NCBI GenBank assembly: GCA_005878515.1
Contig: VBLZ01000053.1
Location: 1 to 13,156, forward strand
DNA: 13,156 bases
Direction of reading: 5' to 3'
Origin: Methanobacteriota archaeon
Lineage (GTDB): Archaea > Thermoplasmatota > Thermoplasmata > RBG-16-68-12
Both the position numbers and the translations under genes were made by a program. Under the pieces are notes generated by a model. The model made no database searches and was not told the DNA's origin. It was given only the letters and a program-made list of their open reading frames with translations. This document shows positions 6,218 to 12,297 of the stretch, piece by piece. Position 1 is the stretch's first letter; each line of letters starts with the position of its first letter.

Positions 6218-7627
6218 GTGAGTGAAACACTCTCGGAGCTCGCGCGGCATCTCGAGGCGGACCAGATCGCGACGGGTTCGGCGATCCCACCCCGCTACCG
6301 GCTCGATGCTTTCCGCGCCCATCGCGGGTCCCCGCTCCCGGAAGCCGGGGTGAATCCGGCCGCCGTCGTCTGGCCTCTCAGCACGGAGGACGTCTCCTCG
6401 GTCGTCCGCTTCGCCGCGGACGCGGGCTTATCGATTGTCGCATGGGGCGGCGGGACCGGACTCATGGGTGGCGCACGGCCCTCGACCGACTCGATTGTCC
6501 TCGACATGCGGCGGATGCACCGGGTTCGCTCGATCGACCGCGCCTCGAACCGCGCGACTGCGGAGGCCGGCATCGTGCTGGAAACGCTGGATCGCCGCCT
6601 CCGAACGAGAGGACTGACCCTCGGTCACGATCCGTGGTCCCGGCCGCGCGCGACCCTGGGCGGAGCAATCGGGACGAACGGGATCGGATATGCCGGATAC
6701 CTCCGCGGCACGATGGGGGACCAGGTGCTCGGCCTCGAGGCGGTCCTCGCGGACGGGAGCATCGTCCGAACGCGTCCCGCGGTGCGGTCGACGACGGGCT
6801 TGGACCTCAAGCGGTTGTTCATCGGAACCGAAGGGACGCTCGGCGTCGTGACGGCGGCAACCGTGCGTGCGTTCCCGGTCCCGGAACGCGAGGAGATTCA
6901 TGCATTCTCGATTCGTGATTTTCCGAAGGGGCTCGCCTGCCTCGCTCGGATCTACGATGACGGGCTCACGCCTTCCGTGATGGATTTCGAGGAGACATTC
7001 CCTTCATCGTCGATTCCGTGGCGATCCGACGACGGGCCGCCGTTCCTGTACCTCGGGTTCGCCGGATCCCGTGAGCTGGTCGCTGCCTCCTGGCGGGTCG
7101 CGGGTCGGCGTCTCCGCGCCGCGGCCGCCCGGCGCCTCGCGGACCGAGAGGCTCGGGAGTACTGGAGGACCCGGCATGACATCATCTACGTTCACGACGA
7201 GGTGGCTCCGGGGGTGACGCGCGCAGACCAGTTCCTGAAAGACGTCATCTTCGATTATGTCCACACTGCGTTGCCGCGCTCGAAAGTCCTGGCGTTCCGT
7301 CGGTCTAGTCTCGCGATTCTCCAACGTCACGGCGTCCACCCGATCGGCTTCGGCGTGTGGACGCAGCCAGAACTTGTCTCCCTTGAAATGGTGCGGTCGG
7401 TGGGTCCAGACCGCGCGGCCGCACGCACGGCGGTCGCAGCCGCCGTCGATGAGGTCATCCGCCGCGCGATGTCGCTCGGTGGTTCGATGGAATACGTTCA
7501 CGGCGTCGGCGTCAAGCTCGCGTACCTCTTGGGCGATGAGCTGGGTGCGGGCCTCGCGGCCGCACGCCGCGTCAAAGCCGCACTCGATCCCGCGAACACG
7601 CTCAACCCGGGGAAAGCGGGATTCTGA
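6218..7627 (+). CDS. FAD-linked oxidase (GlcD / D-lactate dehydrogenase / AGPS superfamily)
   Basis: A 469-residue flavoprotein of the FAD_binding_4 + FAD-oxidase_C type. The N-terminal FAD domain shows VVWPLSTEDVSSVVRFA (50-66), the pyrophosphate loop GGGTGLMGG (77-85), TLGGAIGTNGIGYAG (146-160), the GDQVLGLEAVLADG segment and LFIGTEGTLGVVT (200-212). The C-terminal domain ends with SMEYVHGVG (423-431) and DPANTLNPGKAGF (457-469). Members oxidise 2-hydroxy acids such as D-lactate or glycolate, or carry out the alkyl-DHAP synthase reaction. Here the usual SGEHG signature before the active-site His-Gly is replaced by SMEYVHG, so the substrate cannot be named. No iron-sulfur subunit is fused or adjacent. 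The GTG start has a TATA-like box 25 nt upstream. Likely cytoplasmic, possibly membrane-peripheral. Confidence 0.85.
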   Translation: MSETLSELARHLEADQIATGSAIPPRYRLDAFRAHRGSPLPEAGVNPAAVVWPLSTEDVSSVVRFAADAGLSIVAWGGGTGLMGGARPSTDSIVLDMRRMHRVRSIDRASNRATAEAGIVLETLDRRLRTRGLTLGHDPWSRPRATLGGAIGTNGIGYAGYLRGTMGDQVLGLEAVLADGSIVRTRPAVRSTTGLDLKRLFIGTEGTLGVVTAATVRAFPVPEREEIHAFSIRDFPKGLACLARIYDDGLTPSVMDFEETFPSSSIPWRSDDGPPFLYLGFAGSRELVAASWRVAGRRLRAAAARRLADREAREYWRTRHDIIYVHDEVAPGVTRADQFLKDVIFDYVHTALPRSKVLAFRRSSLAILQRHGVHPIGFGVWTQPELVSLEMVRSVGPDRAAARTAVAAAVDEVIRRAMSLGGSMEYVHGVGVKLAYLLGDELGAGLAAARRVKAALDPANTLNPGKAGF

Positions 7628-7698
7628 GCGTCGTCTAGGCCGGCATCCCTCCGGGGCGGGTCTATCTTGCGAAAGCTATATGAGCGGCTCATTCAGCG

Positions 7699-7710
7699 TA
7701 ATATATATAA
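7699..7710 (+). promoter_or_regulatory. Strong TATA box for the membrane-protein operon
   Basis: TAATATATATAA in GC-rich surroundings. Initiation is predicted near 7731, leaving a ~17-nt leader that contains the weak Shine-Dalgarno-like GGTAGGG (7736-7742), five bases before ATG 7748. Unlike most promoters here it would make a leadered mRNA. Confidence 0.65.
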
Positions 7711-7747
7711 ATCAGAACATAACTGCTCCTGCCAAGGTAGGGATTGG

Positions 7748-8101
7748 ATGCGTGAACGTGAACCACCGCCCCCGATGATGAGTGCGCCAATGATGATGGA
7801 TCGAAAGAGAATGCTGGTGATTGGTTCGATTGTCTTCGGACTGTTTCTCCTTTTCTTGGGAGCCGCGATCGTCGACTCCAGTCATCTCACGTCGGACGCG
7901 GGGACGCCCGCCGGGAACGATCGGGCCAACGTCTGGGGGCCCGTGGTCGCCCATGCGGGCATCTTCTTCTTCGTCGTTGGCCTCGTCGGTGCGGCCATTC
8001 TCCTCGAAGACTTGGACATCTTCGTGCGCCTTTTCCTGCTGATCGTCGCGTTCGTCGCGCTCTTGCTCGTCCTTGCGAACTCCCCCACGATCTTCGGGTG
8101 A
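7748..8101 (+). CDS. Small membrane protein, three predicted TM helices
   Basis: A 117-residue protein of unknown function. The N-terminus is short, charged and Met/Pro-rich (MREREPPPPMMSAPMMMDRK). Three hydrophobic helices follow: about 22-42 (LVIGSIVFGLFLLFLGAAIV), 63-86 (VWGPVVAHAGIFFFVVGLVG) and 91-112 (IFVRLFLLIVAFVALLLVL). The loop between helices 1 and 2 is polar (about 43-61). ATG 7748 was chosen because the TATA box at 7699-7710 would place transcription start downstream of the earlier TTG at 7667. It is co-transcribed with the next gene, another three-helix protein, so the two may form a complex; that is inference. Confidence 0.7.
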   Translation: MREREPPPPMMSAPMMMDRKRMLVIGSIVFGLFLLFLGAAIVDSSHLTSDAGTPAGNDRANVWGPVVAHAGIFFFVVGLVGAAILLEDLDIFVRLFLLIVAFVALLLVLANSPTIFG

Positions 8102-8105
8102 GGTG
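8100..8105 (+). promoter_or_regulatory. Shine-Dalgarno sequence overlapping the upstream stop codon
   Basis: GAGGTG starts within the TGA of the preceding gene and lies five bases before ATG 8111. It indicates re-initiation within an operon. Confidence 0.6.
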
Positions 8106-8110
8106 GCACG

Positions 8111-8422
8111 ATGGCGGGAATGGGCGATAGACTGTGGGACATCGGCCGGTCGCCGGCCCAGCACATGACCGTCTTGGTCTTCGGCCTCCTCGCGCTCCTG
8201 ACGGGGATCGTCGCGACATCGATCCTCGCCGTCGCGGGGGGCGGCGGAGGGGCCACGTCGATCATCATGGCGGCGCTGATCCTTCGAGGGGTCGGCGGGT
8301 TCTTCGTGACGCTGGCCCTTTTCCTCGGGGCCTACGCCGCGTCGGGCGACTCCTGGACGACGACCGTGTGGCGAGTCGCGCAACTCCTCGCGGCCGTCCT
8401 GGTCCTGATCTTCGTGTTCTGA
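8111..8422 (+). CDS. Small membrane protein, three predicted TM helices, operon partner
   Basis: A 103-residue hydrophobic protein beginning nine bases after the preceding membrane-protein gene, with a good Shine-Dalgarno sequence. Predicted helices lie at about 19-42 (MTVLVFGLLALLTGIVATSI), 48-74 (containing MAALILRGVGGFFVTLALFL) and 84-103 (VWRVAQLLAAVLVLIFVF, at the very C-terminus). A glycine run GGGGG (43-47) separates helices 1 and 2. Size, topology and spacing suggest that the two proteins act together in the membrane. No family is recognised. A pyrimidine-rich stretch near 8459-8490 after the stop may help end transcription before the converging gene. Confidence 0.7.
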   Translation: MAGMGDRLWDIGRSPAQHMTVLVFGLLALLTGIVATSILAVAGGGGGATSIIMAALILRGVGGFFVTLALFLGAYAASGDSWTTTVWRVAQLLAAVLVLIFVF

Positions 8423-8506
8423 GTCGGACCGAACCGTGAGGCGGCGCGGACCGCGCTGCCTCCACCTTTCCTCTTTCGCGGCTTCTTCCGAGAATGCGTC
8501 GGGAGA

Positions 8507-9610
8507 CTATCGGGCTTCTCCAGCGCTCACGGAGAGAATCGGCGGGAGGAAGTCGCTGATCATCTTCCACGATTCACCTTCGTCGCGGCTGGCGAAGAGC
8601 TGGCCCGTGTTCGTCCCGACGTAGACTCCGACGGGGTCCGCGGCGTCCACGGCCATCCCCTCTCGCAGCACGCCCATGTACGCGCGGGGGCCGGGCAATC
8701 CCTTTGTGTGACTACGCCACGCCTTGCCGCTGCTCGTCGTCTTCCACACGGCCATCTGACCCTTCGGGAACACACGGTTCTCGGCACCGATCAACGGGGT
8801 GACGAACGCGGTGTGTTTCTGCTCCGGATGCGCGGCGATCGGGAATCCGAACTCGGACGGTAGGCCTTTCGTGACTTCCGTCCACGCGCCTCCGTCCGGT
8901 CCGCGATGGTAGGTCCCGCAGTGGTTCTGCTGGAAGATCGCCCCGTCGCCCGAGGCGTCCCAGGCCAGCTTGTGCACGCACTGGCCCCACTCTGGATATT
9001 GGTTCGGCATGAATCCGGCCCGCACGCCGCGGTTCTCGGTCGTCCAGCTCCGCCCGCCGTCCCGCGTCTCGAACGCGCCGACGGCGCTGATCCCGATCAT
9101 GAGGTGCCGCGGATTCCGCGGATCGACGAGCACGGAGTGGAGGCACAGGCCGCCGTTGCCGGGTTGCCACTCTTTCCGAGTCGGATGGTAGTTCAGCGAC
9201 TCGACGTCGTGCCACGTGTCCCCGCGATCGTCGCTGCGGAACAACGCCGCGGGCTCGACCCCGGCGTAGATCGTGTCAGGTGCATTCGACGGTCCCGGCT
9301 CGATGTGCCAGATTCGCGACACGCTGAGATCGGAACCTTCCTTGAACTTCGGCGCGGTCTTCGTGGCTTTCGGCTCCTCGCCGGCGCGGCCGCGGTACAC
9401 GGCGGGTCCCCACGGCTCGCTGCCCATCGGTGCGGCGGCGTAGACCGTGCGGCCATCTCGCGGATCGAGCGTCATGTGATACACGGCGCCGCCCGCATTG
9501 AACGGTCCCTCGACAGACCATTTCCTCCGGTCCGGAGAATGGAAGAGGAATCCGCCTTTCTTCGTCCCGACCGCGACGACCGCACTGCCTTTCTTGATCG
9601 AACGAGCCAT
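8507..9610 (-). CDS. BNR/Asp-box repeat beta-propeller protein (sialidase/sortilin-like fold)
   Basis: A 367-residue protein with repeated Asp boxes (S/T-x-D-x-G-x-T/S-W): SDDRGDTW (126-133), TRDGGRSW (182-189) and SRDEGESW (341-348), plus degenerate copies near 235-243 (HRGPDGGAW) and 292-298 (TSSGKAW). Each is preceded by a strand such as VYVGTNTGQLFA or TIYAGVEPAALF, as in beta-propellers of sialidases, Vps10/sortilin and YCF48-like proteins. No signal peptide is present (MARSIKKGSAVVAVGTKKGG), so it should be cytoplasmic, which argues against a secreted sialidase. The ATG at 9610 is one base after the TGA of the MoaD-like gene (TGACATG), so the two are translationally coupled; this start is preferred to the longer one at 9625. 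A scaffold or substrate-recognition role is possible but unproven. Confidence 0.8.
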   Translation of the reverse strand: MARSIKKGSAVVAVGTKKGGFLFHSPDRRKWSVEGPFNAGGAVYHMTLDPRDGRTVYAAAPMGSEPWGPAVYRGRAGEEPKATKTAPKFKEGSDLSVSRIWHIEPGPSNAPDTIYAGVEPAALFRSDDRGDTWHDVESLNYHPTRKEWQPGNGGLCLHSVLVDPRNPRHLMIGISAVGAFETRDGGRSWTTENRGVRAGFMPNQYPEWGQCVHKLAWDASGDGAIFQQNHCGTYHRGPDGGAWTEVTKGLPSEFGFPIAAHPEQKHTAFVTPLIGAENRVFPKGQMAVWKTTSSGKAWRSHTKGLPGPRAYMGVLREGMAVDAADPVGVYVGTNTGQLFASRDEGESWKMISDFLPPILSVSAGEAR

Positions 9611-9611
9611 G

Positions 9612-9878
9612 TCAGCCACCCGCAACGCTGGGGAGGATGTGGACGACGTCTCCGGGATTCAGTTTCGCCTCCGGCAACGACGCTCCGATCAGTTCCTCGT
9701 TCACGAAGACGTTCACATACGGCCGGCGTCGGCCCGCCTCGTCCACGACTCGATCCCGGATTCCCGGGAAATTCGCATCGAGCGCGCGGAGCATCGCGGC
9801 GACGTTCGACGCCTCGAGGACGACTTCGTCCTGCCCGTCCGTGTACGAGCGGAGCGCCGGTGGGATCCGCACGAGCAC
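9612..9878 (-). CDS. MoaD/ThiS-family ubiquitin-like protein (SAMP-like) ending in Gly-Gly
   Basis: An 88-residue beta-grasp protein. It begins MLVRIPPALRSYTDGQDEVV, has the central helix NVAAMLRALDANFPGIRDRV and the strand PYVNVFVNEELI, and ends in GDVVHILPSVAGG. The terminal Gly-Gly is the residue pair that E1-like enzymes adenylate and thiocarboxylate. MoaD and ThiS donate sulfur for molybdopterin or thiamine; archaeal SAMPs are also conjugated to proteins. No MoaE, MoeB/E1 or ThiF gene lies nearby; the gene instead leads an operon with the beta-propeller protein one base downstream. GTG 9878 is the only usable start in the open frame that matches the family's N-terminus (GTG 9872 is the nearest alternative). 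The upstream TATA box is weak (GTTTCTCC near 9903-9908). Confidence 0.85.
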   Translation of the reverse strand: MLVRIPPALRSYTDGQDEVVLEASNVAAMLRALDANFPGIRDRVVDEAGRRRPYVNVFVNEELIGASLPEAKLNPGDVVHILPSVAGG

Positions 9879-10003
9879 CCCCGCGTGGGCGATCTCTCTC
9901 GGAGAAACGTCGGACGCGATGACTCCTTCCCCCGCACCTCATCGAGGGGGAGATGAAAAGCCTTTGGCCGGCGTCCGCGAATGGACGGCGGGACTCGGAA
10001 GCC

Positions 10004-10010
10004 CTTATCT
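10004..10010 (+). promoter_or_regulatory. TATA-like box for the NIF3-like gene
   Basis: CTTATCT is centred 27 nt before ATG 10034, supporting a leaderless transcript and the shorter start. It lies in the 155-bp divergent region between the MoaD and NIF3-like genes (9879-10033). Confidence 0.45.
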
Positions 10011-10033
10011 CATCCGAGTGGCTGCGGCCAACG

Positions 10034-10864
10034 ATGGATACCCAGGACATCCTGGACGTCGCCCTCCGCCTCGCGAGCCAGTCCGAGATCCCTGCGGACA
10101 CGACGATCAACGTCCCCGCGCGGAATGCGCGCCGGGCTCTGTTCGGCATCGACGTCGAGGCGGCGGACCTCCTGATGGCGAAGGAAAAGGGATACGATGT
10201 CGTGATCGCCCACCATCCGACCGGAGGGTCGGCGACCCTCGACTTTCCGAAGGTCCTCGTCAAGCATGCGGACATCTTGACCCGCCATGGGGTGCCCCGA
10301 GCCGTCGCCGACGCGGCCGTGCGGGAGATGCAGGAGGAGCGAGAGCCGCGGGCCCATGCGGAGAACTACGACCGACTCCCGTCCATCGCGCGTCTGATCG
10401 GAATCGGCTTGATGTGCATCCACAACCCGTGCGACGAGATCGGCCGGCGTGTGATGGACGAGACGCTCCGCGCGAAGTTGAAACCGGATCCGCGTGTGCG
10501 CGACGCGATCGACACGCTCTACGGAATCCCGGAATTCCAGGCGGCGAAGACGCGCATTGCCGTGCGCATGGGGAAAATCGACAATCCCCTGGGAAAGTGG
10601 GCAGTCCACCACGGCGCCGGGACGAACGGAGGGGTGCCCGTCGCCCGGGCGGCCTTCGAACACGGCATCGACACGGTTTTCTACATCCACATTGATGCGG
10701 GGGCCCTCCGGCGGTTGTGGGAGCTCTTCGGTCGCGAGGGTTCGAAGAACCTCGTGGTCACGGGGCACGTGGCTTCGGACAGCATCGGCATCAACGCGCT
10801 CGTCCGCGAGCTTCGCAAGCGGGGACTGCGCGTCGACACGTACAGCGGAATTGTCGATGTCTGA
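10034..10864 (+). CDS. NIF3-like (DUF34) dinuclear-metal protein
   Basis: A 276-residue protein with the general layout of the NIF3/DUF34 family. An early segment has VPARNARRALFGIDVEAADL then YDVVIAHHPTGG (His60-His61-Pro62, the family's metal-binding HHP). A C-terminal segment NLVVTGHVASDSIGINAL (239-256) matches the second metal site, where NIF3 proteins have 'GHYASE'. The central insert includes GKWAVHHGAGTNGG (187-200), which is not typical of the short form. NIF3 proteins form hexameric rings with two metals per subunit and their reaction is not settled. ATG 10034 was chosen because a TATA-like box lies 27 nt upstream; the frame is open to an ATG at 9953. Another metal-dependent hydrolase family remains possible. 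Confidence 0.62.
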   Translation: MDTQDILDVALRLASQSEIPADTTINVPARNARRALFGIDVEAADLLMAKEKGYDVVIAHHPTGGSATLDFPKVLVKHADILTRHGVPRAVADAAVREMQEEREPRAHAENYDRLPSIARLIGIGLMCIHNPCDEIGRRVMDETLRAKLKPDPRVRDAIDTLYGIPEFQAAKTRIAVRMGKIDNPLGKWAVHHGAGTNGGVPVARAAFEHGIDTVFYIHIDAGALRRLWELFGREGSKNLVVTGHVASDSIGINALVRELRKRGLRVDTYSGIVDV

Positions 10865-10872
10865 GCATTATT

Positions 10873-10895
10873 ATTATCATAATCCCGTATAAAAT
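10873..10895 (+). promoter_or_regulatory. AT-rich promoter with inverted repeat before the wHTH operon
   Basis: TATAAAAT (10888-10895) predicts transcription start near 10918, giving a ~50-nt leader before GTG 10970. Just upstream is ATTATCATAAT (10873-10883), a perfect palindrome around a central C. It sits where a BRE or an operator would be, so autoregulation by the downstream regulator is possible. The AT-rich island directly after the NIF3-like stop may also serve as its terminator. Confidence 0.45.
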
Positions 10896-10969
10896 TCAAT
10901 GGGAAGCCTTAACTACGCATCCCCGATACGGAGGCGAAGGGGTTCCTTCTGCCGTTCGAGATCGTCATC

Positions 10970-11404
10970 GTGAGCAACACCCCCCTCACGCCGCTGAAGG
11001 ACATTGACGATGTCGCGCTCCTCTTCCTCACGCAGATCGGGTACATCCCGAAAGGCTATGATCCGAAGACGGATGCGAGTTCCGTCCGGGATTCGGTCCC
11101 GTATCGGTTGTTCGTCGAGTGTTTGCTCGGCCGGCTCGACAAGGGGTGGACCGTGGAGCAGCTCGCCGCGAAGTTGAAGACGACGAAGGCGACGATCTAT
11201 CGGCATATCAACAAACTGAAGGAGATGGACCTCCTCGACGAGGTGAACGTGCCGGAGCGCGGCACGGTCCGAAAGGGCTACCGCATCCGATACGGGAATC
11301 TCTCGAAGGCCTGGAATTTCGTCGAATCAAACATCGAGATCGCGATCGAGAATTATCGCAAGACGGTCGACCATCTCGAGAAGCTCGCGGAGCAACGGAG
11401 GTGA
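10970..11404 (+). CDS. Winged-helix transcriptional regulator
   Basis: A 144-residue DNA-binding protein. Residues ~44-95 form a winged helix: PYRLFVECLLGRLDKGWTVE, QLAAKLKTTKATIYRHINKL as the helix-turn-helix, then LLDEVNVPERGTVRKGYRIR as the wing. The C-terminal ~40 residues (WNFVESNIEIAIENYRKTVD, then HLEKLAEQRR) form a long amphipathic helix likely to dimerise as a coiled coil. GTG 10970 is the only plausible start: the frame is open back to 10913 but contains no ATG, GTG or TTG. No clear Shine-Dalgarno precedes it. It is followed seven bases later by the Sm-like gene, whose Shine-Dalgarno sequence lies in the last codons of this gene, so the two form an operon. Targets are unknown; a palindrome in its own promoter suggests autoregulation. 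Confidence 0.78.
   Translation: MSNTPLTPLKDIDDVALLFLTQIGYIPKGYDPKTDASSVRDSVPYRLFVECLLGRLDKGWTVEQLAAKLKTTKATIYRHINKLKEMDLLDEVNVPERGTVRKGYRIRYGNLSKAWNFVESNIEIAIENYRKTVDHLEKLAEQRR
11397..11404 (+). promoter_or_regulatory. Near-perfect Shine-Dalgarno that fixes a TTG start
   Basis: GGAGGTGA overlaps the stop codon of the upstream regulator and sits six bases before the TTG at 11411. It is the strongest ribosome-binding site seen in the window and decides the unusual start codon. Confidence 0.7.
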
Positions 11405-11410
11405 CTAGGG

Positions 11411-11686
11411 TTGGCAGAAGACATCGTCTCGCTCACGAAAGGGTCGCGCTATCGGATCGAGTCCATGGAGACCCGCGAACGGACCAAGGTGACGAAAGGG
11501 ATCTTCCGGGGATACGCGACGATTGGGACGGACGACGCCATCGTCGTGGAACTCGATGAAAGCCATCAAGAGCTGAAGGGAAAGCTGCGTCTGATCCCGC
11601 TGCACGTCGTGCTCGCCGTCGACATCCTGGAACAAGTGCCCGGCGACGCGCCGAAAGTCGAGAAGCACGGCACGATGTACGGTTGA
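11411..11686 (+). CDS. Small Sm/SH3-like beta-barrel protein
   Basis: A 91-residue protein with a run of beta-strands: SLTKGSRYRIESM, KVTKGIFRGYATIG, DAIVVELDE, KGKLRLIPLHVVLAVDIL. The pattern 'G-x-F-x-G-Y-x-x-I-G ... A-I-V-V-E-L ... R-L-I-P-x-x-x-V-L-A-V-D-I' suggests a small barrel like Sm or SH3 folds, and similar uncharacterised archaeal proteins come to mind, but no function is assigned. The tail (VPGDAPKVEKHGTMYG) is probably flexible. The TTG start is supported by the GGAGGTGA ribosome-binding site six bases upstream. It is made with the winged-helix regulator, so it may be a cofactor of that protein or an RNA/DNA-binding partner; both are inference. The stop (11684-11686) is 50 bases before the next start. 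Confidence 0.72.
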   Translation: MAEDIVSLTKGSRYRIESMETRERTKVTKGIFRGYATIGTDDAIVVELDESHQELKGKLRLIPLHVVLAVDILEQVPGDAPKVEKHGTMYG

Positions 11687-11736
11687 CTTGGTCATCCAGG
11701 GCAAGGTTCTTGCCGGGGAAGGCGGTTGGCGGAGGC

Positions 11737-12270
11737 ATGGGTTCTCCCCGTATCGCGCGCTCGGGCCTGCGATCCCCTCGCGGTTGGCTGTTCCTCGCAT
11801 TCCTCGGAGTGTGGCTGTACCTCGCGTCGCAGTTGCTCCGCCTGTATCCGGCTCGGGTCGCTGAGGTCGTCGTCCTCCCGGTGTCGGAGGTGAGGGAAAT
11901 TCTCGCGCTCTCTGCCGGGCTCGGTCAGCTCCTGTTCTTCGGCGGCTTGGTCGCGGCGCTCTGGCGGGCGAACCTGGCCGCAGGCGTATCGAACGCCGGG
12001 ATTCGCGGCCTCGCGTTCGGTGTCGCCGGGGTCGGCCTCCTCGGCGTGTTCGAGTTCGCCCTCTTCCTAGATTGGCTCGGAGCCGCGTTCAATCCGATGG
12101 CCCTGTTCGCCCAGACTCCCGTCATGGACACCGGCGTCATCGCAGGCACTGCCCTCGCCTTCGCGGGTCTCGCCTCTCTCGTCGTCGGTTTCGCGCAGTC
12201 CACGGACCTGTTCGGACGCAGGCAACGCAGGGCCCCCCAACGCACGGCGCAGCGGGAGGAAACCGGCTGA
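11737..12270 (+). CDS. Four-helix integral membrane protein of unknown function
   Basis: A 177-residue protein with a basic N-terminus (MGSPRIARSGLRSPRG) and four predicted membrane helices at about 16-36 (WLFLAFLGVWLYLASQLLRL), 56-77 (ILALSAGLGQLLFFGGLVAA), 89-112 (LAFGVAGVGLLGVFEFALFL) and 131-152 (GVIAGTALAFAGLASLVVGF). The C-terminus is strongly basic (FGRRQRRAPQRTAQR) and likely cytoplasmic. I do not recognise the family. ATG 11737 was chosen over TTG 11683, which overlaps the upstream stop and would add 18 residues; neither has a well-spaced Shine-Dalgarno (GGAGG is one base before the ATG). It ends 27 bases before elp3, with which it may be co-transcribed. Confidence 0.68.
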   Translation: MGSPRIARSGLRSPRGWLFLAFLGVWLYLASQLLRLYPARVAEVVVLPVSEVREILALSAGLGQLLFFGGLVAALWRANLAAGVSNAGIRGLAFGVAGVGLLGVFEFALFLDWLGAAFNPMALFAQTPVMDTGVIAGTALAFAGLASLVVGFAQSTDLFGRRQRRAPQRTAQREETG

Positions 12271-12297
12271 GCCACACGGCCATCGGTCCGAGGACGG

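Noticed and set aside
5852..6322. A 156-residue minus-strand frame opposite the small frameshifted gene
   Set aside because: It crosses the promoter and 5' end of the FAD oxidase, has no promoter or ribosome-binding site, and the plus strand shows better coding character.
8906..9922. A 338-residue plus-strand frame opposite the MoaD/beta-propeller operon
   Set aside because: The minus strand has Asp boxes and a Gly-Gly-ending beta-grasp protein; the plus frame has no motif.
9953..10033. Longer start for the NIF3-like protein at ATG 9953
   Set aside because: The extra 27 residues are unlike the family N-terminus, and a TATA-like box lies inside them at the correct distance from ATG 10034.
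10954..10965. 12-mer GTTCGAGATCGT shared with 512-523
   Set aside because: Repeats of this length are expected by chance in 13 kb of GC-rich sequence, and related words appear inside genes.
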